Shown here: in pieces, positions 34,385 through 45,584 of the stretch | Position numbering within the stretch: the stretch's first letter is position 1 | Layout of the letters: the number at the start of each line of letters is the position of its first letter | NCBI GenBank assembly: GCA_902728285.1 | Contig: CACVBU010000731.1 | Coordinates: 1-64,000, forward strand | DNA from: Clytia hemisphaerica | Taxonomy: Eukaryota; Cnidaria; Hydrozoa; Leptothecata; Clytiidae | Direction of reading: 5' to 3' | DNA length: 64,000 bases | Made by a program: the position numbers and the translations under genes | Notes under the pieces: model-generated | What the model was told of the DNA's origin: nothing | What the model saw: only the letters and a program-made list of their open reading frames with translations | Databases searched by the model: none

Positions 34385-34730
34385 CTCTTATGAGGGGGGA
34401 TTCGGCTCATAATGCTGGTCCGGACTAGTCCTCGTGGGTCGGGTTGCCGACTTTCGAAGGTTGTCGTGGGTCGGGGCGGCGCCCTTCGAAAGTCGTCGTC
34501 GGACCCAGGAGATCGCTCGTGCGTTGGGGGAACATCGTGGGAGCCTCTCTTTCATTTTCTTCGTCCTCAATTTAATCTAATTAATTAATCTGGTCTTTAA
34601 AATATTATCGTCCTTCGTGGGTCCGCCGTCCTTCGAAAGTCGTCGTTGGTCCGCCGTCCCTCGACCCTCGAGAGTCGTCGTTGGTCCGCCGTCCTTCGAG
34701 AGTCGTGCGTAAGTATTATGGTCTCTTATT
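34385..34730. repeat. GC-rich, CpG-dense minisatellite-like tract
   Basis: CTTCGAAAGTCGTCG-type segments recur five or six times with GTCCGCCGTCC spacers of about 28-36 bp. Composition contrasts sharply with the AT-rich surroundings. It could be a CpG island or promoter remnant; no transcription unit is evident downstream. Confidence 0.5.
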
Positions 34731-34893
34731 ATTTAACGTGGGCGGGGCCGCCAATCCGCCATCGGAATATCAGATAAGACTAGGCAAGGCAAGAAAGTAC
34801 GCCAAAGCGCCAAAATTTAAAAATGGACGAATGGACACAAGTTCAGAGACACACAATTCTTTTTTCTTTTTTATACAGTTCGCAACCTTAATT

Positions 34894-35410
34894 TTAAAAA
34901 GGTTTAAGTCCAAAGCCATTTAATTTTAAAAAGGCCTAAGTCCATAGCCATTTAATTTTAAAAAGGCCTAAGTCCAAAGCCATTTAATTTTAAAAAGGCC
35001 TAAGTCCATAGCCATTTAATTTTAAAAAGGCCTAAGTCCATAGCCATTTAATTTTAAAAAGGCCTAAGTCCATAGCCATTTAATTTTAAAAAGGCCTAAG
35101 TCCAAAGCCATTTAATTTTAAAAAGGCCTAAGTCCATAGCCATTTAATTTTAAAAAGGCCTAAGTCCATAGCCATTTAATTTTAAAAAGGCCTAAGTCCA
35201 TAGCCATTTAATTTTAAAAAGGCCTAAGTCCAAAGCCATTTAATTTTAAAAAGGCCTAAGTCCAAAGCCATTTAATTTTAAAAAGGCCTAAGTCCATAGC
35301 CATTTAATTTTAAAAAGGCCTAAGTCCATAGCCATTTAATTTTAAAAAGGCCTAGGTCCAAAGCCATTTAATTTTAAAAAGGCCTAAGTCCAAAAGAGGT
35401 GAGTTTTAAA
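34894..35410. repeat. 32-bp tandem array, about 16 copies
   Basis: Unit TTTTAAAAAGGCCTAAGTCC followed by A(A/T)AGCCATTTAA. Copies differ almost only at one base (AAAGCC or ATAGCC). In order they read A T A T T T A T T T A A T T A A, hinting at a four-unit higher-order repeat. The core GGCCTAAGTCC also occurs scattered to about 35830, so the array probably grew from an end of a TIR element. Confidence 0.9.
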
Positions 35411-35635
35411 AAGGCCTAAGTCCATTTTTCACATTTTTAGAAAAAGCCAAAAAACTTTTGTTGCTTATAACTTGCTACATATCTATTTTCTACTGTCGAT
35501 GTAATGTTTTTCTGGTTTTTATGCCTAATACAAAGTTTTTTAAGCTTGCATTGGTCCAATATGACATTCTTATGTTGAGTGGGGCTCAAAAGTAATGATG
35601 TATTGGACTTACGCCTTTTTAAAACTTTCTGAAAA

Positions 35636-35682
35636 TTGGACTTAGGCCCTAGTTTGCTTTAAACAATTGGGCCTAAGTCCAA
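35636..35682. repeat. Hairpin with GGCCTAAGTCC arms
   Basis: TTGGACTTAGGCCC and GGGCCTAAGTCCAA flank a 19-bp loop. The arms are the same motif as the core of the adjacent 32-bp array. Confidence 0.8.
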
Positions 35683-35878
35683 CGAAAGTTCTATTAAAAC
35701 AAATTTCATTTCTGCCCTTAATTACTGTAGGAAATAATAAAAGTAATACGACTAGATCCTTAAATTGTTTCAGAAAATTAATGGGCCTATGTCCTAAGAA
35801 AGTTTTATCAAAGGGCCTAAGTCCACAAATAATGAATTTCTTCCCTTTTTTAATACTGTAGGAAATAACGATAAAATG

Positions 35879-36387
35879 CAAGAGCAGCCACCGGCTAGGA
35901 AGTATGAAATTTCTGTTCTTGAGGTCCCTTTCTCCTGGAAAAAACTATCTGTTCTGTATCCTGGGCTCTCCTGGATTATATCATCTGTTCTGGGAAAAAA
36001 TGGGACTCCTGGAAAATGTATATCTGTTCTCTAGAAATATTATGCTCCTGGAAAAATATAACAGCTATTCTCTAAAAAAGTTAAAATGCTCCTAGAAAAT
36101 GAGACCTTTTAATAAAATTATGAAGCTCTCTGGAAAAAAATCTGGCATCTGGTTGTGTTTTTCACAATTGGCTCCTGGATTTTTTGGACAGATTGTCCGC
36201 CGGAAAATTGTATGTGTTTTTCCTTAAAAAATGTGCTCCTGGATTTTAAGAACAGATGTCTTTAAGGCAACCCCTGGATTTTACCTGGGTGTTTTGAGGA
36301 AAGTCTTTCCTAGATTTATCCATAAAATTTACTCTCCTGGAAAAAAAGAACAGATATTTCAAATAAATCTGCCGGCGGCTGCTCTTG
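35879..36387. mobile_element. TIR element with CTCCTGGAAAA/TCTGTTCT arrays and 6-bp target duplication
   Basis: Ends CAAGAGCAGCCACCGGC / GCCGGCGGCTGCTCTTG; AAAATG duplicated at 35873-35878 and 36388-36393. The interior repeats CTCCTGG(A) about a dozen times, often alternating with TCTGTTCT. Dense internal repeats look like transposase-binding sites, but no transposase is present. Confidence 0.8.
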
Positions 36388-36393
36388 AAAATG

Positions 36394-37138
36394 TAATTCA
36401 AAAGTCATTCAAAATTTTAACACAAAAGAGTTTAAAGAATGTTATGAGCCCATTTACCATTAATCATCACAACAGGCATGCCTAGAGTCTTGTAACATAG
36501 CCTATAAGATAAGTTACATATAAAAGATTGTTGTTGCTAGTTAGGTTAAAATCAACGTTTTGCGCAATTTATTTTTTTCGTTCATACTTCAAGCTTGATT
36601 ATTGCAGTTCTGGCTTTTTTTAGCTATTTGATTGAAAGGGAGCTTTTTTTGTTGTGAGATTATACATAAGAAATATTTTTCCATTCTGCTTAGTATCTGT
36701 GTACTATACACAGGGGGTGTTAGGGTTAAACTTCAAATTGTTTGTTTACTATTTGTGTACTATTCTGCAGTTTGGGACAACAATCAAGTACATATAGTAC
36801 CATTACAGTTTACTACAGTAGTAGGACACTAGATATGGTTGGTCAAAGTTATGTATTCAGTTAGGAAGTTCAAAAAAAGACATTTTAATCGGAATCTGGT
36901 CAAGAGATTTGAGTGCTATACTTATTTCTGTTTTCCAATAAAAGTGAGCTTTTCCTTTGAGGTCATAGAATACAGAATGTATTAAAGCCTTAAGCAGCCT
37001 TAAGACTTAAGTGAAAGTGAAGAAAAACTTGCTAAAGTAAAAAAAAAACATCTTAAACAGTTTTCAAGTAAGGCAGTTAAGGAAAATTCATTATCAGTAA
37101 TTTTTAAGGATAACTTTGAAATCTTTATGTAAATGAAA
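36394..37138. other. Gene-free AT-rich stretch
   Basis: No exon-like sequence or inverted ends recognised. Confidence 0.4.
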
Positions 37139-37140
37139 TA

Positions 37141-37287
37141 CCTTATTACACGAATATTACTAGACAAGTATTCAACGGCCTTGAAATTAACACGCAAAAA
37201 TCAATACGAATTTTATTTGCTTTTTCAAGGACACCACACCTGGTTTAAATTAAGGGGGTTTTTATTAGTAATATTCGTGTAATAAGG
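37141..37287. mobile_element. TA-flanked MITE next to the microsatellite
   Basis: CCTTATTACACGAATATTAC and its complement at the two ends, TA at 37139-37140 and 37288-37289. The right end is 11 bp from the start of the 5-kb microsatellite. Confidence 0.8.
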
Positions 37288-37298
37288 TAAAAACTTTT

Positions 37299-40200
37299 CA
37301 GTCAGTCAGTCAGTCAGTCAGTCAGTCAGTCAGTCAGTCAGTCAGTCAGTCAGTCAGTCAGTCAGTCAGTCAGTCAGTCAGTCAGTCAGTCAGTCAGTCA
37401 GTCAGTCAGTCAGTCAGTCAGTCAGTCAGTCAGTCAGTCAGTCAGTCAGTCAGTCAGTCAGTCAGTCAGTCAGTCAGTCAGTCAGTCAGTCAGTCAGTCA
37501 GTCAGTCAGTCAGTCAGTCAGTCAGTCAGTCAGTCAGTCAGTCAGTCAGTCAGTCAGTCAGTCAGTCGTCAGTCAGTCAGTCAGTCAGTCAGTCAGTCAG
37601 TCAGTCAGTCAGTCAGTCAGTCAGTCAGTCAGTCAGTCAGTCAGTCAGTCAGTCAGTCAGTCAGTCAGTCAGTCAGTCAGTCAGTCAGTCAGTCAGTCAG
37701 TCAGTCAGTCAGTCAGTCAGTCAGTCAGTCAGTCAGTCAGTCAGTCAGTCAGTCAGTCAGTCAGTCAGTCAGTCAGTCAGTCAGTCAGTCAGTCAGTCAG
37801 TCAGTCAGTCAGTCAGTCAGTCAGTCAGTCAGTCAGTCAGTCAGTCAGTCAGTCAGTCAGTCAGTCAGTCAGTCAGTCAGTCAGTCAGTCAGTCAGTCAG
37901 TCAGTCAGTCAGTCAGTCAGTCAGTCAGTCAGTCAGTCAGTCAGTCAGTCAGTCAGTCAGTCAGTCAGTCAGTCAGTCAGTCAGTCAGTCAGTCAGTCAG
38001 TCAGTCAGTCAGTCAGTCAGTCAGTCAGTCAGTCAGTCAGTCAGTCAGTCAGTCAGTCAGTCAGTCAGTCAGTCAGTCAGTCAGTCAGTCAGTCAGTCAG
38101 TCAGTCAGTCAGTCAGTCAGTCAGTCAGTCAGTCAGTCAGTCAGTCAGTCAGTCAGTCAGTCAGTCAGTCAGTCAGTCAGTCAGTCAGTCAGTCAGTCAG
38201 TCAGTCAGTCAGTCAGTCAGTCAGTCAGTCAGTCAGTCAGTCAGTCAGTCAGTCAGTCAGTCAGTCAGTCAGTCAGTCAGTCAGTCAGTCAGTCAGTCAG
38301 TCAGTCAGTCAGTCAGTCAGTCAGTCAGTCAGTCAGTCAGTCAGTCAGTCAGTCAGTCAGTCAGTCAGTCAGTCAGTCAGTCAGTCAGTCAGTCAGTCAG
38401 TCAGTCAGTCAGTCAGTCAGTCAGTCAGTCAGTCAGTCAGTCAGTCAGTCAGTCAGTCAGTCAGTCAGTCAGTCAGTCAGTCAGTCAGTCAGTCAGTCAG
38501 TCAGTCAGTCAGTCAGTCAGTCAGTCAGTCAGTCAGTCAGTCAGTCAGTCAGTCAGTCAGTCAGTCAGTCAGTCAGTCAGTCAGTCAGTCAGTCAGTCAG
38601 TCAGTCAGTCAGTCAGTCAGTCAGTCAGTCAGTCAGTCAGTCAGTCAGTCAGTCAGTCAGTCAGTCAGTCAGTCAGTCAGTCAGTCAGTCAGTCAGTCAG
38701 TCAGTCAGTCAGTCAGTCAGTCAGTCAGTCAGTCAGTCAGTCAGTCAGTCAGTCAGTCAGTCAGTCAGTCAGTCAGTCAGTCAGTCAGTCAGTCAGTCAG
38801 TCAGTCAGTCAGTCAGTCAGTCAGTCAGTCAGTCAGTCAGTCAGTCAGTCAGTCAGTCAGTCAGTCAGTCAGTCAGTCAGTCAGTCAGTCAGTCAGTCAG
38901 TCAGTCAGTCAGTCAGTCAGTCAGTCAGTCAGTCAGTCAGTCAGTCAGTCAGTCAGTCAGTCAGTCAGTCAGTCAGTCAGTCAGTCAGTCAGTCAGTCAG
39001 TCAGTCAGTCAGTCAGTCAGTCAGTCAGTCAGTCAGTCAGTCAGTCAGTCAGTCAGTCAGTCAGTCAGTCAGTCAGTCAGTCAGTCAGTCAGTCAGTCAG
39101 TCAGTCAGTCAGTCAGTCAGTCAGTCAGTCAGTCAGTCAGTCAGTCAGTCAGTCAGTCAGTCAGTCAGTCAGTCAGTCAGTCAGTCAGTCAGTCAGTCAG
39201 TCAGTCAGTCAGTCAGTCAGTCAGTCAGTCAGTCAGTCAGTCAGTCAGTCAGTCAGTCAGTCAGTCAGTCAGTCAGTCAGTCAGTCAGTCAGTCAGTCAG
39301 TCAGTCAGTCAGTCAGTCAGTCAGTCAGTCAGTCAGTCAGTCAGTCAGTCAGTCAGTCAGTCAGTCAGTCAGTCAGTCAGTCAGTCAGTCAGTCAGTCAG
39401 TCAGTCAGTCAGTCAGTCAGTCAGTGTCAGTCAGTCAGTCAGTCAGTCAGTCAGTCAGTCAGTCAGTCAGTCAGTCAGTCAGTCAGTCAGTCAGTCAGTC
39501 AGTCAGTCAGTCAGTCAGTCAGTCAGTCAGTCAGTCAGTCAGTCAGTCAGTCAGTCAGTCAGTCAGTCAGTCAGTCAGTCAGTCAGTCAGTCAGTCAGTC
39601 AGTCAGTCAGTCAGTCAGTCAGTCAGTCAGTCAGTCAGTCAGTCAGTCAGTCAGTCAGTCAGTCAGTCAGTCAGTCAGTCAGTCAGTCAGTCAGTCAGTC
39701 AGTCAGTCAGTCAGTCAGTCAGTCAGTCAGTCAGTCAGTCAGTCAGTCAGTCAGTCAGTCAGTCAGTCAGTCAGTCAGTCAGTCAGTCAGTCAGTCAGTC
39801 AGTCAGTCAGTCTCAGTCAGTCAGTCAGTCAGTCAGTCAGTCAGTCAGTCAGTCAGTCAGTCAGTCAGTCAGTCAGTCAGTCAGTCAGTCAGTCAGTCAG
39901 TCAGTCAGTCAGTCAGTCAGTCAGTCAGTCAGTCAGTCAGTCAGTCAGTCAGTCAGTCAGTCAGTCAGTCAGTCAGTCAGTCAGTCAGTCAGTCAGTCAG
40001 TCAGTCAGTCAGTCAGTCAGTCAGTCAGTCAGTCAGTCAGTCAGTCAGTCAGTCAGTCAGTCAGTCAGTCAGTCAGTCAGTCAGTCAGTCAGTCAGTCAG
40101 TCAGTCAGTCAGTCAGTCAGTCAGTCAGTCAGTCAGTCAGTCAGTCAGTCAGTCAGTCAGTCAGTCAGTCAGTCAGTCAGTCAGTCAGTCAGTCAGTCAG

Positions 40201-42275
40201 TCAGTCAGTCAGTCAGTCAGTCAGTCAGTCAGTCAGTCAGTCAGTCAGTCAGTCAGTCAGTCAGTCAGTCAGTCAGTCAGTCAGTCAGTCAGTCAGTCAG
40301 TCAGTCAGTCAGTCAGTCAGTCAGTCAGTCAGTCAGTCAGTCAGTCAGTCAGTCAGTCAGTCAGTCAGTCAGTCAGTCAGTCAGTCAGTCAGTCAGTCAG
40401 AGTCAGTCAGTCAGTCAGTCAGTCAGTCAGTCAGTCAGTCAGTCAGTCAGTCAGTCAGTCAGTCAGTCAGTCAGTCAGTCAGTCAGTCAGTCAGTCAGTC
40501 AGTCAGTCAGTCAGTCAGTCAGTCAGTCAGTCAGTCAGTCAGTCAGTCAGTCAGTCAGTCAGTCAGTCAGTCAGTCAGTCAGTCAGTCAGTCAGTCAGTC
40601 AGTCAGTCAGTCAGTCAGTCAGTCAGTCAGTCAGTCAGTCAGTCAGTCAGTCAGTCAGTCAGTCAGTCAGTCAGTCAGTCAGTCAGTCAGTCAGTCAGTC
40701 AGTCAGTCAGTCAGTCAGTCAGTCAGTCAGTCAGTCAGTCAGTCAGTCAGTCAGTCAGTCAGTCAGTCAGTCAGTCAGTCAGTCAGTCAGTCAGTCAGTC
40801 AGTCAGTCAGTCAGTCAGTCAGTCAGTCAGTCAGTCAGTCAGTCAGTCAGTCAGTCAGTCAGTCAGTCAGTCAGTCAGTCAGTCAGTCAGTCAGTCAGTC
40901 AGTCAGTCAGTCAGTCAGTCAGTCAGTCAGTCAGTCAGTCAGTCAGTCAGTCAGTCAGTCAGTCAGTCAGTCAGTCAGTCAGTCAGTCAGTCAGTCAGTC
41001 AGTCAGTCAGTCAGTCAGTCAGTCAGTCAGTCAGTCAGTCAGTCAGTCAGTCAGTCAGTCAGTCAGTCAGTCAGTCAGTCAGTCAGTCAGTCAGTCAGTC
41101 AGTCAGTCAGTCAGTCAGTCAGTCAGTCAGTCAGTCAGTCAGTCAGTCAGTCAGTCAGTCAGTCAGTCAGTCAGTCAGTCAGTCAGTCAGTCAGTCAGTC
41201 AGTCAGTCAGTCAGTCAGTCAGTCAGTCAGTCAGTCAGTCAGTCAGTCAGTCAGTCAGTCAGTCAGTCAGTCAGTCAGTCAGTCAGTCAGTCAGTCAGTC
41301 AGTCAGTCAGTCAGTCAGTCAGTCAGTCAGTCAGTCAGTCAGTCAGTCAGTCAGTCAGTCAGTCAGTCAGTCAGTCAGTCAGTCAGTCAGTCAGTCAGTC
41401 AGTCAGTCAGTCAGTCAGTCAGTCAGTCAGTCAGTCAGTCAGTCAGTCAGTCAGTCAGTCAGTCAGTCAGTCAGTCAGTCAGTCAGTCAGTCAGTCAGTC
41501 AGTCAGTCAGTCAGTCAGTCAGTCAGTCAGTCAGTCAGTCAGTCAGTCAGTCAGTCAGTCAGTCAGTCAGTCAGTCAGTCAGTCAGTCAGTCAGTCAGTC
41601 AGTCAGTCAGTCAGTCAGTCAGTCAGTCAGTCAGTCAGTCAGTCAGTCAGTCAGTCAGTCAGTCAGTCAGTCAGTCAGTCAGTCAGTCAGTCAGTCAGTC
41701 AGTCAGTCAGTCAGTCAGTCAGTCAGTCAGTCAGTCAGTCAGTCAGTCAGTCAGTCAGTCAGTCAGTCAGTCAGTCAGTCAGTCAGTCAGTCAGTCAGTC
41801 AGTCAGTCAGTCAGTCAGTCAGTCAGTCAGTCAGTCAGTCAGTCAGTCAGTCAGTCAGTCAGTCAGTCAGTCAGTCAGTCAGTCAGTCAGTCAGTCAGTC
41901 AGTCAGTCAGTCAGTCAGTCAGTCAGTCAGTCAGTCAGTCAGTCAGTCAGTCAGTCAGTCAGTCAGTCAGTCAGTCAGTCAGTCAGTCAGTCAGTCAGTC
42001 AGTCAGTCAGTCAGTCAGTCAGTCAGTCAGTCAGTCAGTCAGTCAGTCAGTCAGTCAGTCAGTCAGTCAGTCAGTCAGTCAGTCAGTCAGTCAGTCAGTC
42101 AGTCAGTCAGTCAGTCAGTCAGTCAGTCAGTCAGTCAGTCAGTCAGTCAGTCAGTCAGTCAGTCAGTCAGTCAGTCAGTCAGTCAGTCAGTCAGTCAGTC
42201 AGTCAGTCAGTCAGTCAGTCAGTCAGTCAGTCAGTCAGTCAGTCAGTCAGTCAGTCAGTCAGTCAGTCAGTCAGT
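37299..42275. repeat. (CAGT)n microsatellite, about 5 kb
   Basis: About 1,240 tetranucleotide units with only four phase slips, near 37567, 39425, 39811 and 40401, each a deletion of one to three bases and no substitutions seen. Frames through it read as Ser-Val-Ser-Gln repeats and are not genes. Near-perfect purity suggests recent expansion or an assembly effect. Confidence 0.98.
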
Positions 42276-42289
42276 GATGTCGGAATGAA

Positions 42290-42520
42290 ATCTCTTACTT
42301 AGCTTATTCTTTTAATACTCGCTTCCTTTGTAGCTCTCAAAAGTGTTTCTAAAGTTTACTTTAATTGACTGCGTTCTTGGTAATTTTATTAACGGTTGTT
42401 TATAAGATCACTTTTTTATTGACTGGTTTTCTCAATAACTTTCAAGAGTGTTTCTGAGATCACTTTTATCAACTCGCTTTCTTCGTAACTTTCAAGGGTG
42501 TTTCAAAGTTAACATTTAAC
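42290..42520. repeat. Degenerate tandem repeat of about 80 bp
   Basis: Three units share a pattern of TCAA(A/G)(A/G)GTGTTTC followed by AAAGTT or GAGATC and then CGCTT/CTGGTT stretches. Confidence 0.5.
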
Positions 42521-42539
42521 GATGTCACAACAAGAATCT

Positions 42540-43125
42540 TGTTGTGCGCCGGATAGTTAAAAACTGATACGGCGCCCTATGTATAAACACAATCACGCAA
42601 CTTTGTTGTCGTTCCTAGTCCTTTTAGACGAACGCGGTCCTTACGATTTCGAGATTGCATATTCGTTAGATTGTTTGTTTTCACACATCCCTTTAGAGCT
42701 TCAGCGTGGTGTGCAGAAAACATTCACAATCTGATCTCAGTTTACCTAGAGGTGGACGATAATGCATTATATTTGTTTTTGCCTGCGAGACAGTATAAAA
42801 TACTTGAATCAGATATTTTTTGAGCGTGGATTAAGTGATCTATTTCTATTTCATTGGCGGAAGTCTGCCGGTTATTCTTTGTTGTTTATGGTACCCATAC
42901 TTGGTATTCTTCATTAACTGCCGAGAGTGCTCAAAGCATTGAGTGAAGAGCGTAGCGTATTCGCTTATGATGAGCTGGAAGAAAAAATGGTCTGTGCTCA
43001 ACAACAAAGTCTATGAATTGCTTAATTAAGCTAACTATTTTTGAATAATATCACTACAGTGATGTCCCTGTAACTCTAGCCTCTGTAATTGAAATAAATC
43101 GGCGACTCTGTTGTGCGTGTTCGAT
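42540..43125. other. Gene-free stretch
   Basis: No further sulfotransferase exon or inverted ends were recognised here on either strand. Confidence 0.4.
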
Positions 43126-43131
43126 CTAAGG

Positions 43132-43242
43132 CAGTAGCGTAGACAAAGGGGGCGGAAAATTTGTGTAGGAGAGCAGATTTTTATAACACAGCAAAATCTG
43201 CTCTCCTACACAAATTTTGCGCCCCTCCTATCTACGCTACTG
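43132..43242. mobile_element. Near-perfect hairpin MITE with 6-bp target duplication
   Basis: CAGTAGCGTAGACAAAGGGG and its near complement enclose AATTTGTGTAGGAGAGCAG arms around an 11-bp loop. CTAAGG is duplicated at 43126-43131 and 43243-43248. Tips resemble hAT-like CAGTGGCG ends, but the duplication is 6 rather than 8 bp. Confidence 0.85.
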
Positions 43243-43291
43243 CTAAGGAGACTTCGCTGTGGAGATAAAAAGATATTTTAGTTTCACATAC

Positions 43292-43778
43292 TCTATGTAG
43301 GGTGTCCTGAAATCTAAGGGAACCTTGTTGGCTTTCTCGAAGTCACAATCATTCCGTAAACACCACATGACTTCTTGCATCCAACGCGTACCTGAAAAGA
43401 TAACATCTTATACATTTATGATACTGTCAGCAAGTTATCTGCGTGAGTAATCATATCATATATTATAGGAAGCAGGTGAGCAATTTTCCGATTTTCCTTA
43501 TTATATAGTATACGTCTTCCTTAGAAATTATAACCCTTTCCACTTTGAAGTTGTATTAAGAATTCACCTGATTTGGGAGCAGTGCATATAAATACGTCAT
43601 CCTCACTTGTTTGGAAATTCTATATATCATCGTGTATCTCCATATAACGTTTACGAAGGACTTAATTGTAAGGTTTGATCATTCGCAACTCGTCCTCGCC
43701 TATACTGTACATGTGTTCAACCCATTCTTTGACTTTCTCGTCTTCAATTGGTACTGCTGTTACTTTTTCATTTGTCAT
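43292..43778 (-). pseudogene. Cytosolic sulfotransferase, 5' fragment with two in-frame stops
   Basis: SULT enzymes transfer sulfate from PAPS to alcohols, phenols or amines in the cytosol. Exon 1 (43778-43568) starts MTNEKVTAVPIEDEK and ends in the 5'-phosphosulfate loop EDDVFICTAPKSG. Exon 2 (43391-43292) continues TRWMQEVMWCLRND and DFEKANKVPLDFRTPYIE, the usual N-terminal SULT block. The exons join in phase with a GTGAAT donor and a TTTTCAG acceptor, and a GTATGTG donor follows exon 2. In-frame TAA (43664-43662) and TAG (43622-43620) lie between the start and the PAPS loop, and no splice removes both. The loop also departs from the usual TYPKSGTTW (Ala for Tyr, Arg for Thr). Downstream exons were not found. 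Family assignment is firm; loss of function is inferred. Confidence 0.8.
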
Positions 43779-43799
43779 TTTGATTTTATATTACTTTTT

Positions 43800-44555
43800 T
43801 TTGTACACGTGAATTCAACTCTTAAGGTTTTGTTTATTTTTCGGGCCCTCTGAAACTTATCAATAAATTATCAAATAATGCGGTTACAGCAACTCATATA
43901 AAGTTTTTTTAGCTCGTTCGAAGCAAAATTACTTTTCAAAACTATTAAATGCATGCCCTAGGTACTCTGAGAATAGACTAAAAACTCAAACTTTCAAATC
44001 ACTTATCGAGCCAATCTTTCCTTACGGGTCTGAGACTTTCAGGCAGCAAGAGAAAAAACATTTGTCAAAAAAATCTGTTCTGGAAGAGTCATTCATCCGT
44101 CCTTTTCACTGCTATAAACCTGCACTATAATACAGTCGCAAAATTGTACTAATTGATAAAAGTCATATTTAGTTCGTTCTTATCAAACAACACACGCTGA
44201 GAATTGATCTACAAAAGATTAACCTTATGACAAACAATGTTTGACATCACAAATTATACCAGAACTTTGCACGAAAGTTTGATATTTCAATACAAGTTCA
44301 TAAAACGAATCCCAGTTATTCATCAACTTTTTGTTTAAGATGTCTATAATATTGAATTTTTATGAACGTTTGTACAAATACGCTTTGTAATTTGATCGAC
44401 TTGATTAGATTTATGAATTTTCTGACCTTTTTGTCAGTTCCATGAGTATCATATGTTTCTTTCTTTGAATTAGGATGGAAGTTGGCAACCTTCATGTGGT
44501 CCTTACTGTCAGTGCTGTCGTCTGATCACTATTGCAATCGTCAGGGGAAACCAAT
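43800..44555. other. Gene-free stretch
   Basis: No exon-like sequence recognised on either strand upstream of the sulfotransferase fragment. Confidence 0.35.
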
Positions 44556-44559
44556 GCCA

Positions 44560-44940
44560 GCACCTTAGAAGTCGGCAAACATATGTCAATCCTACACGAG
44601 CCAAATTCAACTAATCAACCCCATCCCTCTAAAACTGTATGAGCAACTAATCTAACAGAATCTTTCCTTCCAAATGAATAGGCTGGCTTTCATCCGCGAC
44701 GATCAAGCCTCAACCAGGTTGCATTGCTTACGGAGGATATCGAACATTTTTTCAGGCAGAAACTTAAGGCCTGTATTGTGTTTGTCGATCTTTCTGCGGC
44801 CTATGATACAGTTTGGCACCGTGGCCTGACACTCAAGTTGCTTATCCCAAGCCACCACATGGTCCGTGTCATTATGCCATTGATATCACAGCGCCGCTTC
44901 CACGTGCACATTGGAATGGGATCCTTTGGAGGGCTTTTTT
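44560..44940 (+). mobile_element. Non-LTR retrotransposon reverse-transcriptase fragment (jockey-like)
   Basis: After a frameshifted and stop-containing stretch (PIPLKLYEQLI), the frame from about 44683 reads GFHPRRSSLNQVALLTEDIE and then VFVDLSAAYDTVWHRGLTLK, which are RT motifs with the first catalytic Asp in VFVDL. The second catalytic motif (YADD) is absent. Truncated on both sides, hence a dead LINE copy. Confidence 0.85.
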
Positions 44941-45102
44941 TAGAACTTTTTCTTTTGAGGAACGAAAATCGGTATTTTTTATGAGGTTTACTTCCCTTTT
45001 TTCGTATCACTTTAAGGGGAAATAAGATAAAGCATTGCCTTCATACCTATTGTTAGTAATTTGATGTCGGTGCTATGCTTTTTGATTAAGATATTTCGAA
45101 AA

Positions 45103-45580
45103 GCCTCCATTTTGGGGGGCCATTAGAAAAATGTGACTCAACTTTGATTGAAAAAGTCATACATGATACAAAAACCTTAATTCTAAGAAAATTATCTTTT
45201 GGGGAAAGAAACTAGACATGCCGAAAAACTTTTAACTTTCCAATTATTAGATTTTGTACGATGGCTTTTCTATGAAAAATACTGATGTATACGATAAGCT
45301 CTGATATGAGTTTATCCTGGAAATTGACATCAGTTTCTAGTCATCTTTAGATACGAATTCAGATCTTACAGTATGTGGCCCCCAAAACGTCGATCAAATT
45401 TAAAATTTCTCTCAAATCTAGAGGAAAAGAGGTTTTACAAAAGTTTTTGCTACATGAAAAACTTTAACATCTCTACTTTATTTCCCGGAAGTTCTTTTTC
45501 AATATTTTCAATTTCAACAATATTTTTCAATCGCTTTAAAGATAGGTAGCTTTTTTCTAATGGCCCCCAAAACGGAGGTT
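45103..45580. mobile_element. TIR element with GGCCATTAGAAAAA ends
   Basis: GCCTCCATTTTGGGGGGCC-ATTAGAAAAA is inverted at 45551-45580 as TTTTTCTAATGGCCCCCAAAA-CGGAGG. GGCCCCCAAAAC motifs recur to 46200 (45380, 45750, 46173), so a larger related repeat continues. Confidence 0.6.
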
Positions 45581-45584
45581 TGCA

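Noticed and set aside
34894..35410. CRISPR-like repeat array
   Set aside because: The units are contiguous with no unique spacers, in a clearly eukaryotic context.
39424..42288. 954-residue open frame of Ser-Val-Ser-Gln repeats
   Set aside because: It is the translation of the tetranucleotide microsatellite; a repeat lacking stops in some frames is open by construction.
43620..43664. Stop-codon reassignment (TAA/TAG read as amino acids)
   Set aside because: The other genes here read through without internal TAA/TAG, and the CTHRC1-like gene ends properly at TAA. Pseudogene decay is simpler.
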